NCBI GenBank assembly: GCA_964628465.1
Contig: CAZVOA010000018.1
Location: 3,087-67,086, forward strand
Direction: 5' to 3'
Source: JAFGPS01 sp964628465
Lineage (GTDB): Bacteria; Planctomycetota; Phycisphaerae; Sedimentisphaerales; Anaerobacaceae
DNA length: 64,000 bases
A program made the translations under genes and the position numbers. Below are positions 1 through 9,717 of this stretch, piece by piece. The notes beneath the pieces were generated by a model. That model saw only the letters and a list, made by a program, of their open reading frames with translations. It was not told the DNA's origin and did no database searches. Each line of letters opens with the position of its first letter. Position 1 is the first letter of the stretch.

Positions 1-2
1 AA

Positions 3-224
3 GTAATTAATTCAAGATTATCTGAAATTATAGCCCAGGGAATACAAAAAGGCTTATTTCGTGCGGTTGACCCTGAAATTACGGCTAAATCACTTGGAGC
101 AACTATCGAAACATTAGTTTTCGAAACAACAGAAGATGTTAATGATGAAGTTATTAATAAGTTTAAAAAAGTTGAGCAGCTATTCCTCGAAGGACTACTG
201 CTTCCGAAGGATTCACATGTATAG
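3..224 (+). CDS. TetR-type regulator, C-terminal part (5' end outside window)
   Basis: The window opens inside a reading frame whose last 73 codons can be read before the TAG at 222-224. The peptide is alpha-helical in character and contains AKSLGATIETLVFETT and KKVEQLFLEGLL, which is what the C-terminal ligand-binding helices of TetR repressors that sit in front of efflux operons look like. No DNA-binding domain is visible because it lies before the window. Its stop codon overlaps the start of the downstream outer-membrane efflux gene by 8 bases, so it is probably the first gene of the efflux operon and may regulate it. The family assignment is an inference from position and composition. Confidence 0.6.
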   Translation, partial: VINSRLSEIIAQGIQKGLFRAVDPEITAKSLGATIETLVFETTEDVNDEVINKFKKVEQLFLEGLLLPKDSHV

Positions 225-1617
225 AAAAAGACAAATTTACGGCATATTTGCAATATTTCTGCTGATAATATCGGGATGCAATAATTACAATAGTAAAGAA
301 GTTCGTGAGCGGCATGCAAGCAGCTTCCCCTTGCAACTGGCTCAAAAAACATCTGAAATACTTGATACAAATCAACCTTTGAATTTGGATGAATGTATCC
401 AGATTGCGATGGCGAACAGCCTTTCACTCAAGGAAACCGAAATAAAGGGACGCATAGCTTTACTCGAGAAAAATGTTTCCTTTGCGAATTTCCTTCCTGC
501 GGTAAGCTTGAATTACGACAGAAAATGGTTCGATCCTCAACCAATGATTAAATATGGTTCCACCGGTATCGCGATGCAGGATAAGGATGTAAGACAAATA
601 ACATGGAATATTCAATTATCGATATTTAATCCGGCAACATGGTGTATGTATGCCCTATACAGTCATGGCTACGAAATATCAAAATTAGTAACTGAATACA
701 CAAGACAGACACTTGCATTGCAAATAACAGTACAATATTTCCAATGCCTTTCTTTGGAAAAAATGCTTACTGTATTAGAAAGCCAATTAAACGCCGCAAA
801 AGCAGTTCAGGCTGAATTGCAGGCTATGGGGGCCGAGGGAATAGTTAATGAATGGAAAGTCGAACAAGCTAACGCTCTTGTTTTGGCTCGCCAAACAGAA
901 TTGCAAAATGCAAAATATTCTCTAAAACAGGCAAAAGCTGAGTTAATGTCAAATATGGGACTTAGCCCGCTTGCAGATGTCTCTCTTGAATCACAATTAA
1001 ATATGCAAGTTCCTGAAGGTTCAATCGAAGACTTAATCACTGAAGCACTTTTAAATCACCCAAGTATGGCTATTTCAGATAGAGAAGTAGCTGTAGAAAA
1101 AGAAAAAATCAGGGCTGCTGTAACGGCTTTCATACCTAATGTATATGGGTATGCAAATAGAGTTGATACTTCGGATTCACATCAGATTTTTACAAATTAC
1201 TGGCTTGGCGGTATAAGTGCCGCTATTACACTCTTCGACGGATTTGCAAATATTAATTACTACAAGGCAGCAAAGGAATTACATAAGGCTTCACTTCTCC
1301 GGCGTGATCAGGCGACTATTACTCTGATGATACAGGTAATTCGTGCGTCAGATCAGGTACAAATAGCAAAGGACAAAATTCTTTTGGCAGAGCAAATTGA
1401 AAGAACAAATTCAATGCACCTTTTAGAAATACAAAAACAATATGAACAGGGACTGGTTCAAACAAGTGACATGTTAACAATGACAGCCGAAGCACAGAAT
1501 GCGGAAGTACAAAACATTCAGGCTAATTTTCAATATCAAACATGTATTGCCATATTAAATAACGTTATGGGAAATACCAAAACAACTTTCGAGGATACAA
1601 CCAATGACACAAAATAA
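217..1617 (+). CDS. TolC-like outer membrane efflux lipoprotein
   Basis: This is the outer-membrane channel of a tripartite efflux pump, 466 residues from the chosen start. The ATG at 217 is preferred over an upstream in-frame ATG at 136 because GAAGGA lies 5 bases before it and translation begins directly with a lipoprotein signal: basic MYRKR, hydrophobic stretch, then lipobox IISGC with Cys21 as the acylation site. The rest is long amphipathic coiled-coil helices typical of the OEP fold, with LNLDECIQIAMANSLSLKE marking the first repeat and a second repeat from about residue 290. It overlaps the TetR gene upstream and the HlyD gene downstream by 14 bases, so translation is likely coupled. 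Confidence 0.9.
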   Translation: MYRKRQIYGIFAIFLLIISGCNNYNSKEVRERHASSFPLQLAQKTSEILDTNQPLNLDECIQIAMANSLSLKETEIKGRIALLEKNVSFANFLPAVSLNYDRKWFDPQPMIKYGSTGIAMQDKDVRQITWNIQLSIFNPATWCMYALYSHGYEISKLVTEYTRQTLALQITVQYFQCLSLEKMLTVLESQLNAAKAVQAELQAMGAEGIVNEWKVEQANALVLARQTELQNAKYSLKQAKAELMSNMGLSPLADVSLESQLNMQVPEGSIEDLITEALLNHPSMAISDREVAVEKEKIRAAVTAFIPNVYGYANRVDTSDSHQIFTNYWLGGISAAITLFDGFANINYYKAAKELHKASLLRRDQATITLMIQVIRASDQVQIAKDKILLAEQIERTNSMHLLEIQKQYEQGLVQTSDMLTMTAEAQNAEVQNIQANFQYQTCIAILNNVMGNTKTTFEDTTNDTK

Positions 1618-2833
1618 GTCAACTGAAAAAAAATCCACTATAATTAATATGACAGGTTTCGTTCTGATTTTTCTTATTATAATCGGTACAGGAAGTTTCT
1701 TGTTTTATAAATCCAACCATAGTCAGGCAGCAGAAACAACCGAAAGTGAAGTTCAAAAAACTCGTATCCCCGTTGTTGTAACCAATCCTGTCAGACGAAC
1801 TTTCGAGCGAATTCTTGCGACTCAGGGAAATATAGAAGCTAAAAATATCGCGTTGGTTTCACCAAGAATACCAGGAACTATCGAGAAATTCTTTGTTGAT
1901 GAAGGTGACAAAGTCATAGCCGGAGAAACAAAACTGTTTCATACAGACGCAGTAAAACTGGAACAGACTGTAACTATCAGGGAAAATGATTTAGCCGTCT
2001 CTATCTGTGCGGAAAAACAAGCGAAAGCAAGTCTTGAAAAAGTCACGGCTGACTTCGAAAAAGCGGAACTCGACTTTAAAAGATTCGAACGTTTGCTTGA
2101 GCAGAACGCGACAACTCAGGATGTTTTCGAGCAGCAGCAGTCAAACTATAAACAGCTTGCCGCAAGCGTAAAAGTATCACAAGCTCAGGTAGAGTTAGCT
2201 TCCGAGCATGTTCGACAGACTCAGGCGACTCTTGCTATTGCACACAAGGATTTGGATGATACAACGGTAATTGCTCCTATCAATGGAGTTATTACCATGA
2301 GATTGGCTGAACCCGGTGAGACAGGTTCTCCCGGCATGCCGGTCTTACGGATAGAAGACCCAAACATACTCGAAATCAGCGCATTTTTACCAGCCGAATA
2401 TTATCCTTCTGTAATTACCAATCAGACGGAAATGAAAGTGACTGTTTCCGGTATTAAACTTGAAAATCATACGGTATCATATAAAAGCACTGCCATCAAT
2501 CCCAAGCTTCGTACTTTTGAGGTAAAATGTTTAATCAAAAACCCACCGGATGGTATCGCTCCGGGAGCTATGGCGGAAGTGGAAATAGTTCTGGAAAGCC
2601 GTGAGGGACTTGGTGTTCCGGTAACGTCGATCCAAAAACGAGCAAATCAATCGGTAGTATTCGCAACATCAGGAGATATTGCAGGCATGAAACCAGTAAA
2701 AACCGGAATTGAAAGTGAAGGCTGGATCGAAATTACTGAAGGACAAATCACGGAGTCAAATCAAATTGTGTCTATGGGACAGGATATGCTGAACGAAGGT
2801 ACATTAGTTTCCATACAAAAGGAGGCTGATTAA
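1604..2833 (+). CDS. Periplasmic adaptor (HlyD/AcrA-type) of RND efflux pump
   Basis: This membrane fusion protein links the inner-membrane RND pump to the TolC-like channel. It has 409 residues: a single N-terminal membrane anchor at about residues 16-36, a lipoyl/biotinyl-like half motif (SPRIPGTIEKFFVDEGDKV), a coiled-coil hairpin rich in Gln/Ala/Glu at about 125-215, the second lipoyl half (IAPINGVITMRLAEPGE) and beta-barrel and membrane-proximal domains to the C-terminus. The start overlaps the preceding gene, and its TAA shares a base with the next ATG (TAATG). GGAGG at 2821-2825, inside its 3' end, serves the RND gene. Confidence 0.93.
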   Translation: MTQNKSTEKKSTIINMTGFVLIFLIIIGTGSFLFYKSNHSQAAETTESEVQKTRIPVVVTNPVRRTFERILATQGNIEAKNIALVSPRIPGTIEKFFVDEGDKVIAGETKLFHTDAVKLEQTVTIRENDLAVSICAEKQAKASLEKVTADFEKAELDFKRFERLLEQNATTQDVFEQQQSNYKQLAASVKVSQAQVELASEHVRQTQATLAIAHKDLDDTTVIAPINGVITMRLAEPGETGSPGMPVLRIEDPNILEISAFLPAEYYPSVITNQTEMKVTVSGIKLENHTVSYKSTAINPKLRTFEVKCLIKNPPDGIAPGAMAEVEIVLESREGLGVPVTSIQKRANQSVVFATSGDIAGMKPVKTGIESEGWIEITEGQITESNQIVSMGQDMLNEGTLVSIQKEAD

Positions 2834-5800
2834 TGTTTCTTTCAAATGCTTCCATAAAAAGACCTATAGCCATGAGCTGCCTTATAATCGGCCTGACTCT
2901 GCTTGGCCTGAATTCGTACAGAAAAATGGGGCTGGAATTGATGCCCAAAATGGATGTTCCTTATATTACTGTTACCACTATATATCCCGGCGCTACACCG
3001 GAACAAATCGAAACTGATGTTGCAAAACGAATAGAAGACCAGGTTGTCACTATAGACGGACTTAAACACGTTAGTTCAGCCTGTATGGAAAATGTTTGCC
3101 AGACTTTACTTGAGTTCAATCTCGGTATAGATGTAGATATCGCGGCAACAGATGTACGGGAAAAAGTAGATTTAATTAAAGCGGATTTCCCGGAAGACGT
3201 CGAAGATCCGAAAATTCTCAAGTTCGATATTAACGCACAGTCTATCGTTAATATCGCACTAACAGGTGATATTCCGCTCGATGAACTTTATGATTTTGCG
3301 GATAATAAACTCATGGACAAAATTACAGTAATTTCCGGAGTAGCGGATGTCGAACTTATAGGCGGTGCAAAGCGTGAAGTTAATGTTGAAATTGACAGGG
3401 ACAAATTAGCTTCCAAGGGCTTATCAAGCAGTGATGTAGTCGAAGCCATTCAGTATGGTGTAAGAACTATTCCATCAGGCCGCATTCAGGAATCAGGACG
3501 AGAGTTCACAGTTAAATTTGACGCCGAATTTAAAAATATTGCCGATATAGGAAACCTCGAAGTAGCAAATGAAAATAACCAGAGATGTTATATTCGCGAC
3601 ATAGGCCGGATTGTAATGGCTACGGAAGAATTGCGGCAAAAAGCGTCCATTGACGGCAAATCATGTATATATATCAAGGTAAAGAAAAAAGGTGAAGCAA
3701 ACGCTGTCCGTGTCGTTAATAGCGTTAAAGCCGAAATGAATAACCTGATAAAAGAATTACCGGGCGGAATGGAGCTTGTTTGGATTGCCGATGACGGGCG
3801 ATTTATTGAAGCTTCTGTAAAAAGTGCATGGATTAGCGTTACCGAAGGAATAATTCTTACTGCACTTATCCTGTTTTTCTTCCTCTATGATATACGTGCG
3901 ACAATAGTAGTTGCAATAACAATGCCGCTGACAATAATTATCGGTTTGTTTTTTATGCAGATGATGGGATATTCACTTAACATGTCCACTCTTATTGCTA
4001 TTGGAATGTCGGTTGGAATTCTCGTCACTAATTCTATTGTTGTATTGGAAGCAATAGTAAAAAGACTCGAAAAAACAGGTAATCCCAAGGAAGCGGCAAG
4101 AATCGGAACCAGCGAGGCGTTTATCGCGGTTCTTGCAAGTGCCGGCACAAATATTGTTGTACTGTTTCCAATCGCCATGATGGGCAGTATAATCGGCTCA
4201 TTTATGAAGCCGCTTGCAATGAGTATGCTTATAATGACGGCGGTATCGTTGTTTATTTCTTTCACATTGACACCAATCCTGTGCGCGCTTTTATTAAAAC
4301 CCAGACAGGTAAAAAGAGGGTTAATTTATGGTATGGAAACCCAATTTAATCGCCTGCTGGGTACGATTGTTAATGGATACCGCCGTCTTTTATCTTTCAA
4401 TGAAAAATACAGAACCATGGCAATAGCTACACTTATACTTGTTTTTTTCTTTTTCATTTTTTCATTGTCACTATCTGACAAAGTAGGATTCGGATTTGTT
4501 ACTAATACGGATCAGGGCAAGTTATATGTAAGGCTCGAATATCCGACCCGGTATGACATGGATAAAACATCGGAACGAGTAGGAAATGTCGAAAAAAAAT
4601 TAAGTGATTTGCCGGAGCTTAAACATATACTAACTTCTATTGGAAAAGTCGAAGGAGTTATCGGGCAATCGTCTGAAGGTGTATATCTGGCTCAAATTCT
4701 TTTGGTATTTAGCGAACGTGACCAAAGACTTTTAAGTATAGACAAACTCCAGGAAGAAGTCCGCAAGCGTCTTACAAATTATCCTGAAGCGATTGTTTCA
4801 GTTACTCAGCCTGCGGTTATCGGCGGACAAAGTCAGGACATAGAAATGCGTGTCGCCGGCAGCGAACTCGATACTCTTGATAACATAGCAATTAATATTA
4901 AACAACTTGCCGAAGTGATTAAAGGAATTAATGATATCGATACAACCGTAAGAACAGGTAAGCCGGAACTGGCAATAATTCCCAATCGAGCGGTTCTGTC
5001 TGATTTAGGGATACCCGCTGTTGGTCTTGGTATGACTCTTAGAGCGAATCTCGAAGGACTGGATGCCGGTATTTATAAGAGAGGTGACAGAAATTACGAT
5101 ATCGTGGTAAAATTCGCCTCTGAAGAAGGAAAAAATCAGGTCGAACAATTTATGTTCCCTGCCGCCGCTGGAAAACCTATATCGTTAACTAATCTGGCTA
5201 ATATTAACCAGCGTATCGCTCCGGTTCAAATTACAAGAGAAGACAAGCAAAGAGTTACTAAAGTATTTGCAAACCTTGGAAGTAATATGCCTTTGGGAAC
5301 GGCTGTGACTTTAATCAGTAAAGAAGTAGATACCAAAGGAAAGTTTCCCCCTGGCTACAACTATAGATTTGCAGGCATGTTCGAACGAATGAGCGAAGCA
5401 ATGGTATCTTTTGGCGAAGCCGGTATCATCGCTATAATACTGGTAATTTTAACACTCGCAGCTATTCTCGAATCATTCAAACAACCATGGTTAATTCTTG
5501 TCACACTGCCTTTGGCTTTGATTGGTGTTATGCTGGCGTTGGCATTAACAGGCTTAAACATTGATATATTTGTGCTAATGGGAGTTGTCATGATGATTGG
5601 AATCGTGGTTAATAATGCGATTTTAATCATGGACCAGCTTAATGTTCATATCAAAGAAGGCGTACCTGTTCATAAGGCAATGATAAGTGCCGCATGTGAA
5701 GAATTCAGACCAGTTGCCATGATAACTTTAGCAGCAGTCCTTGGAATGCTCCCGCTTGCAATCGACAGAGGAATAGGCGCTGAAATGCGAAACGGCGTAG

Positions 5801-5907
5801 GTATTGCTTCTGTTGGAGGAATCCTGGTTTCAGGTATATTAACTTTAATCGTTATGCCGATTTTATATGACCTTTTCACTCGTAAAAATTCACAGGACAA
5901 GCATTAG
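2833..5907 (+). CDS. RND efflux permease, AcrB/HAE1-like, without the TM4 aspartates
   Basis: This is the inner-membrane pump, 1024 residues, a normal length for the HAE1 family. TM1 begins IKRPIAMSCLIIGLTLLG, two periplasmic porter halves (YPGATPEQIETDVAKRIED marks the first) alternate with two six-helix membrane blocks, and the second half repeats the first. The TM4 motif reads GILVTNSIVVLE, with Thr399-Asn400 where AcrB has the proton-relay Asp407-Asp408. TM10 reads GIVVNNAILIMD, with Asn927 at the AcrB Lys940 position. The Asn in TM10 is common in relatives, but loss of both TM4 acids is not. The substrate cannot be predicted. It is coupled to the adaptor gene by a one-base overlap. Confidence 0.93.
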   Translation: MFLSNASIKRPIAMSCLIIGLTLLGLNSYRKMGLELMPKMDVPYITVTTIYPGATPEQIETDVAKRIEDQVVTIDGLKHVSSACMENVCQTLLEFNLGIDVDIAATDVREKVDLIKADFPEDVEDPKILKFDINAQSIVNIALTGDIPLDELYDFADNKLMDKITVISGVADVELIGGAKREVNVEIDRDKLASKGLSSSDVVEAIQYGVRTIPSGRIQESGREFTVKFDAEFKNIADIGNLEVANENNQRCYIRDIGRIVMATEELRQKASIDGKSCIYIKVKKKGEANAVRVVNSVKAEMNNLIKELPGGMELVWIADDGRFIEASVKSAWISVTEGIILTALILFFFLYDIRATIVVAITMPLTIIIGLFFMQMMGYSLNMSTLIAIGMSVGILVTNSIVVLEAIVKRLEKTGNPKEAARIGTSEAFIAVLASAGTNIVVLFPIAMMGSIIGSFMKPLAMSMLIMTAVSLFISFTLTPILCALLLKPRQVKRGLIYGMETQFNRLLGTIVNGYRRLLSFNEKYRTMAIATLILVFFFFIFSLSLSDKVGFGFVTNTDQGKLYVRLEYPTRYDMDKTSERVGNVEKKLSDLPELKHILTSIGKVEGVIGQSSEGVYLAQILLVFSERDQRLLSIDKLQEEVRKRLTNYPEAIVSVTQPAVIGGQSQDIEMRVAGSELDTLDNIAINIKQLAEVIKGINDIDTTVRTGKPELAIIPNRAVLSDLGIPAVGLGMTLRANLEGLDAGIYKRGDRNYDIVVKFASEEGKNQVEQFMFPAAAGKPISLTNLANINQRIAPVQITREDKQRVTKVFANLGSNMPLGTAVTLISKEVDTKGKFPPGYNYRFAGMFERMSEAMVSFGEAGIIAIILVILTLAAILESFKQPWLILVTLPLALIGVMLALALTGLNIDIFVLMGVVMMIGIVVNNAILIMDQLNVHIKEGVPVHKAMISAACEEFRPVAMITLAAVLGMLPLAIDRGIGAEMRNGVGIASVGGILVSGILTLIVMPILYDLFTRKNSQDKH

Positions 5908-5984
5908 ACAAATGCCCCATCTTACCAGGATAACGAAATGAAATGTTAAAGTTAAAAATACAGGCCGAAGATTACTGTTATATC

Positions 5985-6012
5985 TTGCACTAACAAGCAA
6001 ATCGGTTAAAAT
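5985..6012 (+). promoter_or_regulatory. Possible sigma70-type promoter for the Mla operon
   Basis: TTGCAC (5985-5990) and TAAAAT (6007-6012) are separated by 16 bases and lie 71 bases before the chosen MlaE start. The gap of about 176 bases after the RND gene is much wider than any gap inside either operon, which makes a separate promoter reasonable. In AT-rich DNA such hexamers also arise by chance. Confidence 0.3.
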
Positions 6013-6083
6013 GTCGAGCAGTAAAGATAAAGGAATGGAATCTTTTAAAAAATCGATTTTATAAAGCTATTTTGTGTTTCCAT

Positions 6084-7217
6084 ATGGAGAAAAGAAACCT
6101 GGCTTCAATAAATTACGAAATTCTCGACAAAAGTCGGCACAAACTCGTTATCACGGGAAGACTTGACATGGAAAGTTTATCAAGTCTCTGGCTTCAGGTT
6201 TTTAAATTAATCCATAAAAACAAACCCAAAACATTAATCCTTGATGGAAAAGACATAGAATACTGCGATGGAGCCGGCGTCGGCCTTTTACTAAAACTCA
6301 AAGAAAATCAGAAAGCGAATAATGGTTCTTTACAAATCCAAAATCTCAAACCTGAATTCAACCAGTTAATTGAGCTTTTCGAACCGGGTCAGCTAAGTGA
6401 GCCTGAACAAATACATCCCTTTTTCAAACGAGTTCCAGAACAAATTGGAAAATCCCTGATGATTTCTCTGCGGGAAGTTCATTCTCAAATAAGTTTCGTG
6501 GGAGAAGTTTTTGTAAAATTCCTATATACAATATTTCATCTGGGAAGTCTGCGATGGAAAGATACCTTTTTGATTGCGGAAAAAAGCGGCGCCAACGCGG
6601 TCGGAATCACCGCCCTGCTTGGATTTTTAATCGGAGTAATTCTCGCGTTTCAATCTGCTATAAGCATGAAGAAATTCGGAGCGGAAATATATGTAGCGGA
6701 CCTTGTCGCTATCGTTCTTTTTAGAGAGCTGGGTCCTTTATTGACTGCTTTTATTCTGGCCGCTCGTACAGGTTCGGCTTTCGCGGCGGAAATTGGAACA
6801 ATGAAAATTAACGAAGAAGTCGATGCGCTAACTACGATGGGTCTTGAGCCGGTTCGATTTTTAGTCATACCAAGAATATTAGCCGCAGTATTTATTACTC
6901 CACTTCTAACTATGTTTAATAACCTGTTCGGGATTTTAGGATGCGTATTGGTAATGATTTCTATGGGATTTGCTCCTGTCACTCTTATTAACGAGATTCA
7001 GCAGGCAACCAATCTTACAGATTTGTTTGGAGGTCTTGCGAAAACTTTTGTATTCGGTTATTTGATTGCCGGTATAGGCTGTCTTTGCGGCCTGCAAACT
7101 GGAAAAGGAGCAAGCGCAGTCGGCGATTCGGCTACACGAGCCGTAGTGTCAGGAATTATAGCTATTGTGGTTGCTGACGGTATATTTGCTGTTATATATT
7201 ATTTTCTCGGAATATAA
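6084..7217 (+). CDS. MlaE-type lipid ABC transporter permease with N-terminal STAS domain
   Basis: This is the membrane subunit of an MCE (Mla-type) phospholipid transport system in the inner membrane. The first ~95 residues form a STAS domain (LVITGRLDMESL and DGKDIEYCDGAGVGLLLKL), the same fold as the separate MlaB protein of Escherichia coli, so MlaB and MlaE are fused here. The permease follows from about residue 120, with GALLG-like helix ALLGFLIGVILAFQSA, the conserved RELGPLLTAFILAARTGSAFAAEIGTM segment split over the coupling region, and EVDALTTMGLEP. ATG 6084 is chosen; a TTG at 6072 would add four residues. Five bases separate it from the ATPase gene. Confidence 0.92.
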   Translation: MEKRNLASINYEILDKSRHKLVITGRLDMESLSSLWLQVFKLIHKNKPKTLILDGKDIEYCDGAGVGLLLKLKENQKANNGSLQIQNLKPEFNQLIELFEPGQLSEPEQIHPFFKRVPEQIGKSLMISLREVHSQISFVGEVFVKFLYTIFHLGSLRWKDTFLIAEKSGANAVGITALLGFLIGVILAFQSAISMKKFGAEIYVADLVAIVLFRELGPLLTAFILAARTGSAFAAEIGTMKINEEVDALTTMGLEPVRFLVIPRILAAVFITPLLTMFNNLFGILGCVLVMISMGFAPVTLINEIQQATNLTDLFGGLAKTFVFGYLIAGIGCLCGLQTGKGASAVGDSATRAVVSGIIAIVVADGIFAVIYYFLGI

Positions 7218-7222
7218 ACGTT

Positions 7223-7987
7223 ATGGAAGATAACGCAAAATCAGTAATTAAAGTTGAAAATGTCACTATAGCCTACGATGATTTTGTCGTATTGAAAGAC
7301 ATTAACTTTGAAGTTCAACAAGCCGAGATTTTCGTTATTCTCGGCGGTTCAGGCTGCGGCAAAAGCACACTTCTTAAAAACATGATTAGCCTGATAAAGC
7401 CTGTCACTGGCAAAGTTCTTATACACGGGAAAAATATTGTCGCCGCTCAGGGAGATGAACTTCGTGAAATTCTCAGCAGGATAGGAGTAATGTATCAAAA
7501 TGGCGCATTGTTCGGCTCAATGAATATCCTGGAAAATATATGCCTTGTTCTTGAGGAATTCACAAATCTTCCAAAAGAAGCAATGGAACTAATCGCGAAT
7601 ATGCGGCTAAAGGTTGTCGGATTGGAAGGCTCAGGGTACAAAATGCCCTCCGAACTCAGCGGCGGCATGAAAAAACGCGCAGCTATCGCCAGGGCTATGG
7701 CACTGGACCCCAAAATAATATTTCTCGATGAACCTGGGGCAGGTCTGGACCCGATAACTTCCGCTCAACTTGATGAGTTGATATTAAAATTGTCACGAAG
7801 CCTGAATATTACATTTGTTATAGTAACCCATGAGCTTGAAAGTATTTTTGCCATTGCTGACAGAGTTATAATGTTAGACAAGCAAACGAAATCCATCATT
7901 GCGTCAGGTAATCCGAAAGAGCTTCGTGACAAAAGTACAAATCCATGGGTACGGCAGTTTTTTAATCGTCAAGCGGTTAAAAAATAA
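7223..7987 (+). CDS. MlaF-type ABC transporter ATPase
   Basis: This is the cytoplasmic ATPase that powers the MlaE permease, 254 residues. Visible motifs are Walker A GGSGCGKST (about residue 44), Q-loop MYQNGALFGSM, signature LSGGMKKRAAIARAM, Walker B IIFLDEPGAGLDP and the switch histidine in VIVTHELES. The signature LSGGM and the NGALF Q-loop are characteristic of the Mla/Ttg2A branch rather than importers of small molecules. It lies directly between the permease and the MCE protein, in the usual E-F-D gene order. Confidence 0.93.
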   Translation: MEDNAKSVIKVENVTIAYDDFVVLKDINFEVQQAEIFVILGGSGCGKSTLLKNMISLIKPVTGKVLIHGKNIVAAQGDELREILSRIGVMYQNGALFGSMNILENICLVLEEFTNLPKEAMELIANMRLKVVGLEGSGYKMPSELSGGMKKRAAIARAMALDPKIIFLDEPGAGLDPITSAQLDELILKLSRSLNITFVIVTHELESIFAIADRVIMLDKQTKSIIASGNPKELRDKSTNPWVRQFFNRQAVKK

Positions 7988-8032
7988 ATTTATGTTGATA
8001 AATTTTAATAGAGTATTGGACGGATAAAACAA

Positions 8033-9076
8033 ATGAGTATGAAACCAAACTATTTTAAGATTGGCCTTTTCGTAATTATTGCGTTATGCCTGTTAATAGC
8101 AGCCGTTATCTTCTTTGGTTCCGGCATCTTTATAAAGGATAAAACCTATTTCGAGACATACTTTAATGGCTCTGTAAGCGGCTTGAGTATCGGTGCGCCG
8201 GTGGAAGTCAGAGGCGTTAGAATGGGACAGGTTGAAAAAATTGTTTTTGCCGGAGACTATTATAATATACCAAGAGATTCCAATGATTATTTCACTTCAG
8301 GAAACATGGTTCTTGTCATTGCCTCATTTGATTCAGGATTTTGCCCGCCAAATATGACGATTGAAGAAATGGGCAGAAATGTGAAAAAATTAAGTACACT
8401 TGGATTTCGCCTGAGACTCGAATCGAATATCCTGACGGGACAGGCATTTCTCCAGGGCGAATATCTCGATCCTGCTTTGTACCCTGTTATTAAAGTTCCG
8501 TGGGAACCTCAACACTGTTATATTTCTTCAGCACCGAGTGAACTAACTACGATGAAACAATATGTTGATAACATTCTTCGCCAACTGGAACAAATCAACA
8601 CGAAAAGAATTGGCGATTTAATTGACGATCTTCTTGTTTCCGTAAAAGTAGCTATCGAAGATGCTAACGTACCCGCAATAAGTACCGGAATACAAAGTTT
8701 AGTCGCAAATTCAGATACCTTTGTTACAAATGTGAATCAAACTATAACTGATATAAATATGCCTTCTGTTTCAAACAACGTCCAGGAACTATTGTTGGAA
8801 GCGCGGCAAACAAATCAGCATATCCAGGATTTACTCAAAAAACCTGAAGATATTGATTCCCAAATGGCAAATATAGCCGTAACAATTAATAATCTAAATA
8901 CGACATTATCTCGTATTGATAAATTAGTCATGAGTCAAAGTCCGAAGGTCGATCAGGCGTTAAGTGACCTGAGAGATGTTTCAGCGGACATAAAAGAAAT
9001 TATCGGCGATTTGAAAAAGAACCCATCTCTACTCATCTTTAGTCCATCACCACCTAAATCGGAGGTAGTAAAATGA
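8033..9076 (+). CDS. MlaD-type MCE domain substrate-binding protein
   Basis: This periplasmic, inner-membrane-anchored lipid-binding subunit has 347 residues. An N-terminal membrane helix (about residues 9-30) is followed by the MCE domain with the typical FNGSVSGLSIGAPVEVRGVRMG stretch (split here as FNGSVSGLSIGAP and VEVRGVRMGQVEKI). The C-terminal ~170 residues are long helices rich in Gln/Asn/Asp, which in PqiB/YebT-like and MlaD-like proteins build the needle or hexamer contacts. The gene overlaps the next lipoprotein gene by 4 bases (ATGA) and lies 45 bases after the ATPase gene. Confidence 0.92.
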   Translation: MSMKPNYFKIGLFVIIALCLLIAAVIFFGSGIFIKDKTYFETYFNGSVSGLSIGAPVEVRGVRMGQVEKIVFAGDYYNIPRDSNDYFTSGNMVLVIASFDSGFCPPNMTIEEMGRNVKKLSTLGFRLRLESNILTGQAFLQGEYLDPALYPVIKVPWEPQHCYISSAPSELTTMKQYVDNILRQLEQINTKRIGDLIDDLLVSVKVAIEDANVPAISTGIQSLVANSDTFVTNVNQTITDINMPSVSNNVQELLLEARQTNQHIQDLLKKPEDIDSQMANIAVTINNLNTTLSRIDKLVMSQSPKVDQALSDLRDVSADIKEIIGDLKKNPSLLIFSPSPPKSEVVK

Positions 9077-9690
9077 AAACTGTGAAGTTGTTTTTAGCGG
9101 CTTGTTCCCTGGTACTTTTTGTAACAGCCGCGGGCTGTAATTCAAAATCATACGAAAAGAGACAATATGTTCTGGATGCAAAACGGACTTATCCTACTGT
9201 TGAAACAAGGATTGCGGATACAATTTTTGTTAATAGATTTACAATTAGTCCTGTCTTTGGCGGAAAACCGTTTATCTATCAAATTAGTGATTTTGAATAC
9301 GAATCAGACTATTATAACGAGTTTTTCACACCACCAGCTGTAATGATTACAGAAAGAGTATGTAAATGGTTGTCAGAGTCCGGCCTTTTTAAAAGAGTAT
9401 CAGAATCAACCGCATATGCCGTAACTCCTGATTATATTCTGGAAGGAAATATCAATTCCCTGTTTTGCGATTTCAGAGATCCGTCACTGCCAATAGCGGT
9501 TATGGAAATTCACTTCTTTTTATCAGAAAATAAATCTCAAAACGAACCTGTTATTGTTTTCAGCAAAAATTATAAATTCTCTTTTACTTTTGAAAATGGG
9601 GTATATGTAAATTTAATTAAAGCTTTCGATGGTTGTCTTACCGAAATTTTAACAAAAATGGAAAAAGATTTAACTGAACAATTACTTTGA
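9073..9690 (+). CDS. Auxiliary lipoprotein of MCE transporter (ABC_trans_aux/PqiC-like)
   Basis: The 205-residue protein has a lipoprotein signal ending in the lipobox TAAGC (Cys near residue 22). Its sequence YEKRQYVLDAKRTYP ... FVNRFTISPVFGGKPFIYQ is the layout of the outer-membrane lipoprotein that accompanies MCE transporters (Pfam ABC_trans_aux, PqiC/YmbA type). It starts inside the end of the MlaD-like gene and therefore belongs to the same transcript. Its likely job is to anchor the outer-membrane end of the transport path. The assignment rests on architecture and position more than on a single diagnostic motif. Confidence 0.78.
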   Translation: MKTVKLFLAACSLVLFVTAAGCNSKSYEKRQYVLDAKRTYPTVETRIADTIFVNRFTISPVFGGKPFIYQISDFEYESDYYNEFFTPPAVMITERVCKWLSESGLFKRVSESTAYAVTPDYILEGNINSLFCDFRDPSLPIAVMEIHFFLSENKSQNEPVIVFSKNYKFSFTFENGVYVNLIKAFDGCLTEILTKMEKDLTEQLL

Positions 9691-9717
9691 AATAGATAAT
9701 TTATTAAAGGAAAAATT

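Noticed and set aside
6011..6064. Short frame MSSSKDKGMESFKKS before mlaE
   Set aside because: Only 17 codons, no ribosome site, and it overlaps the probable promoter.
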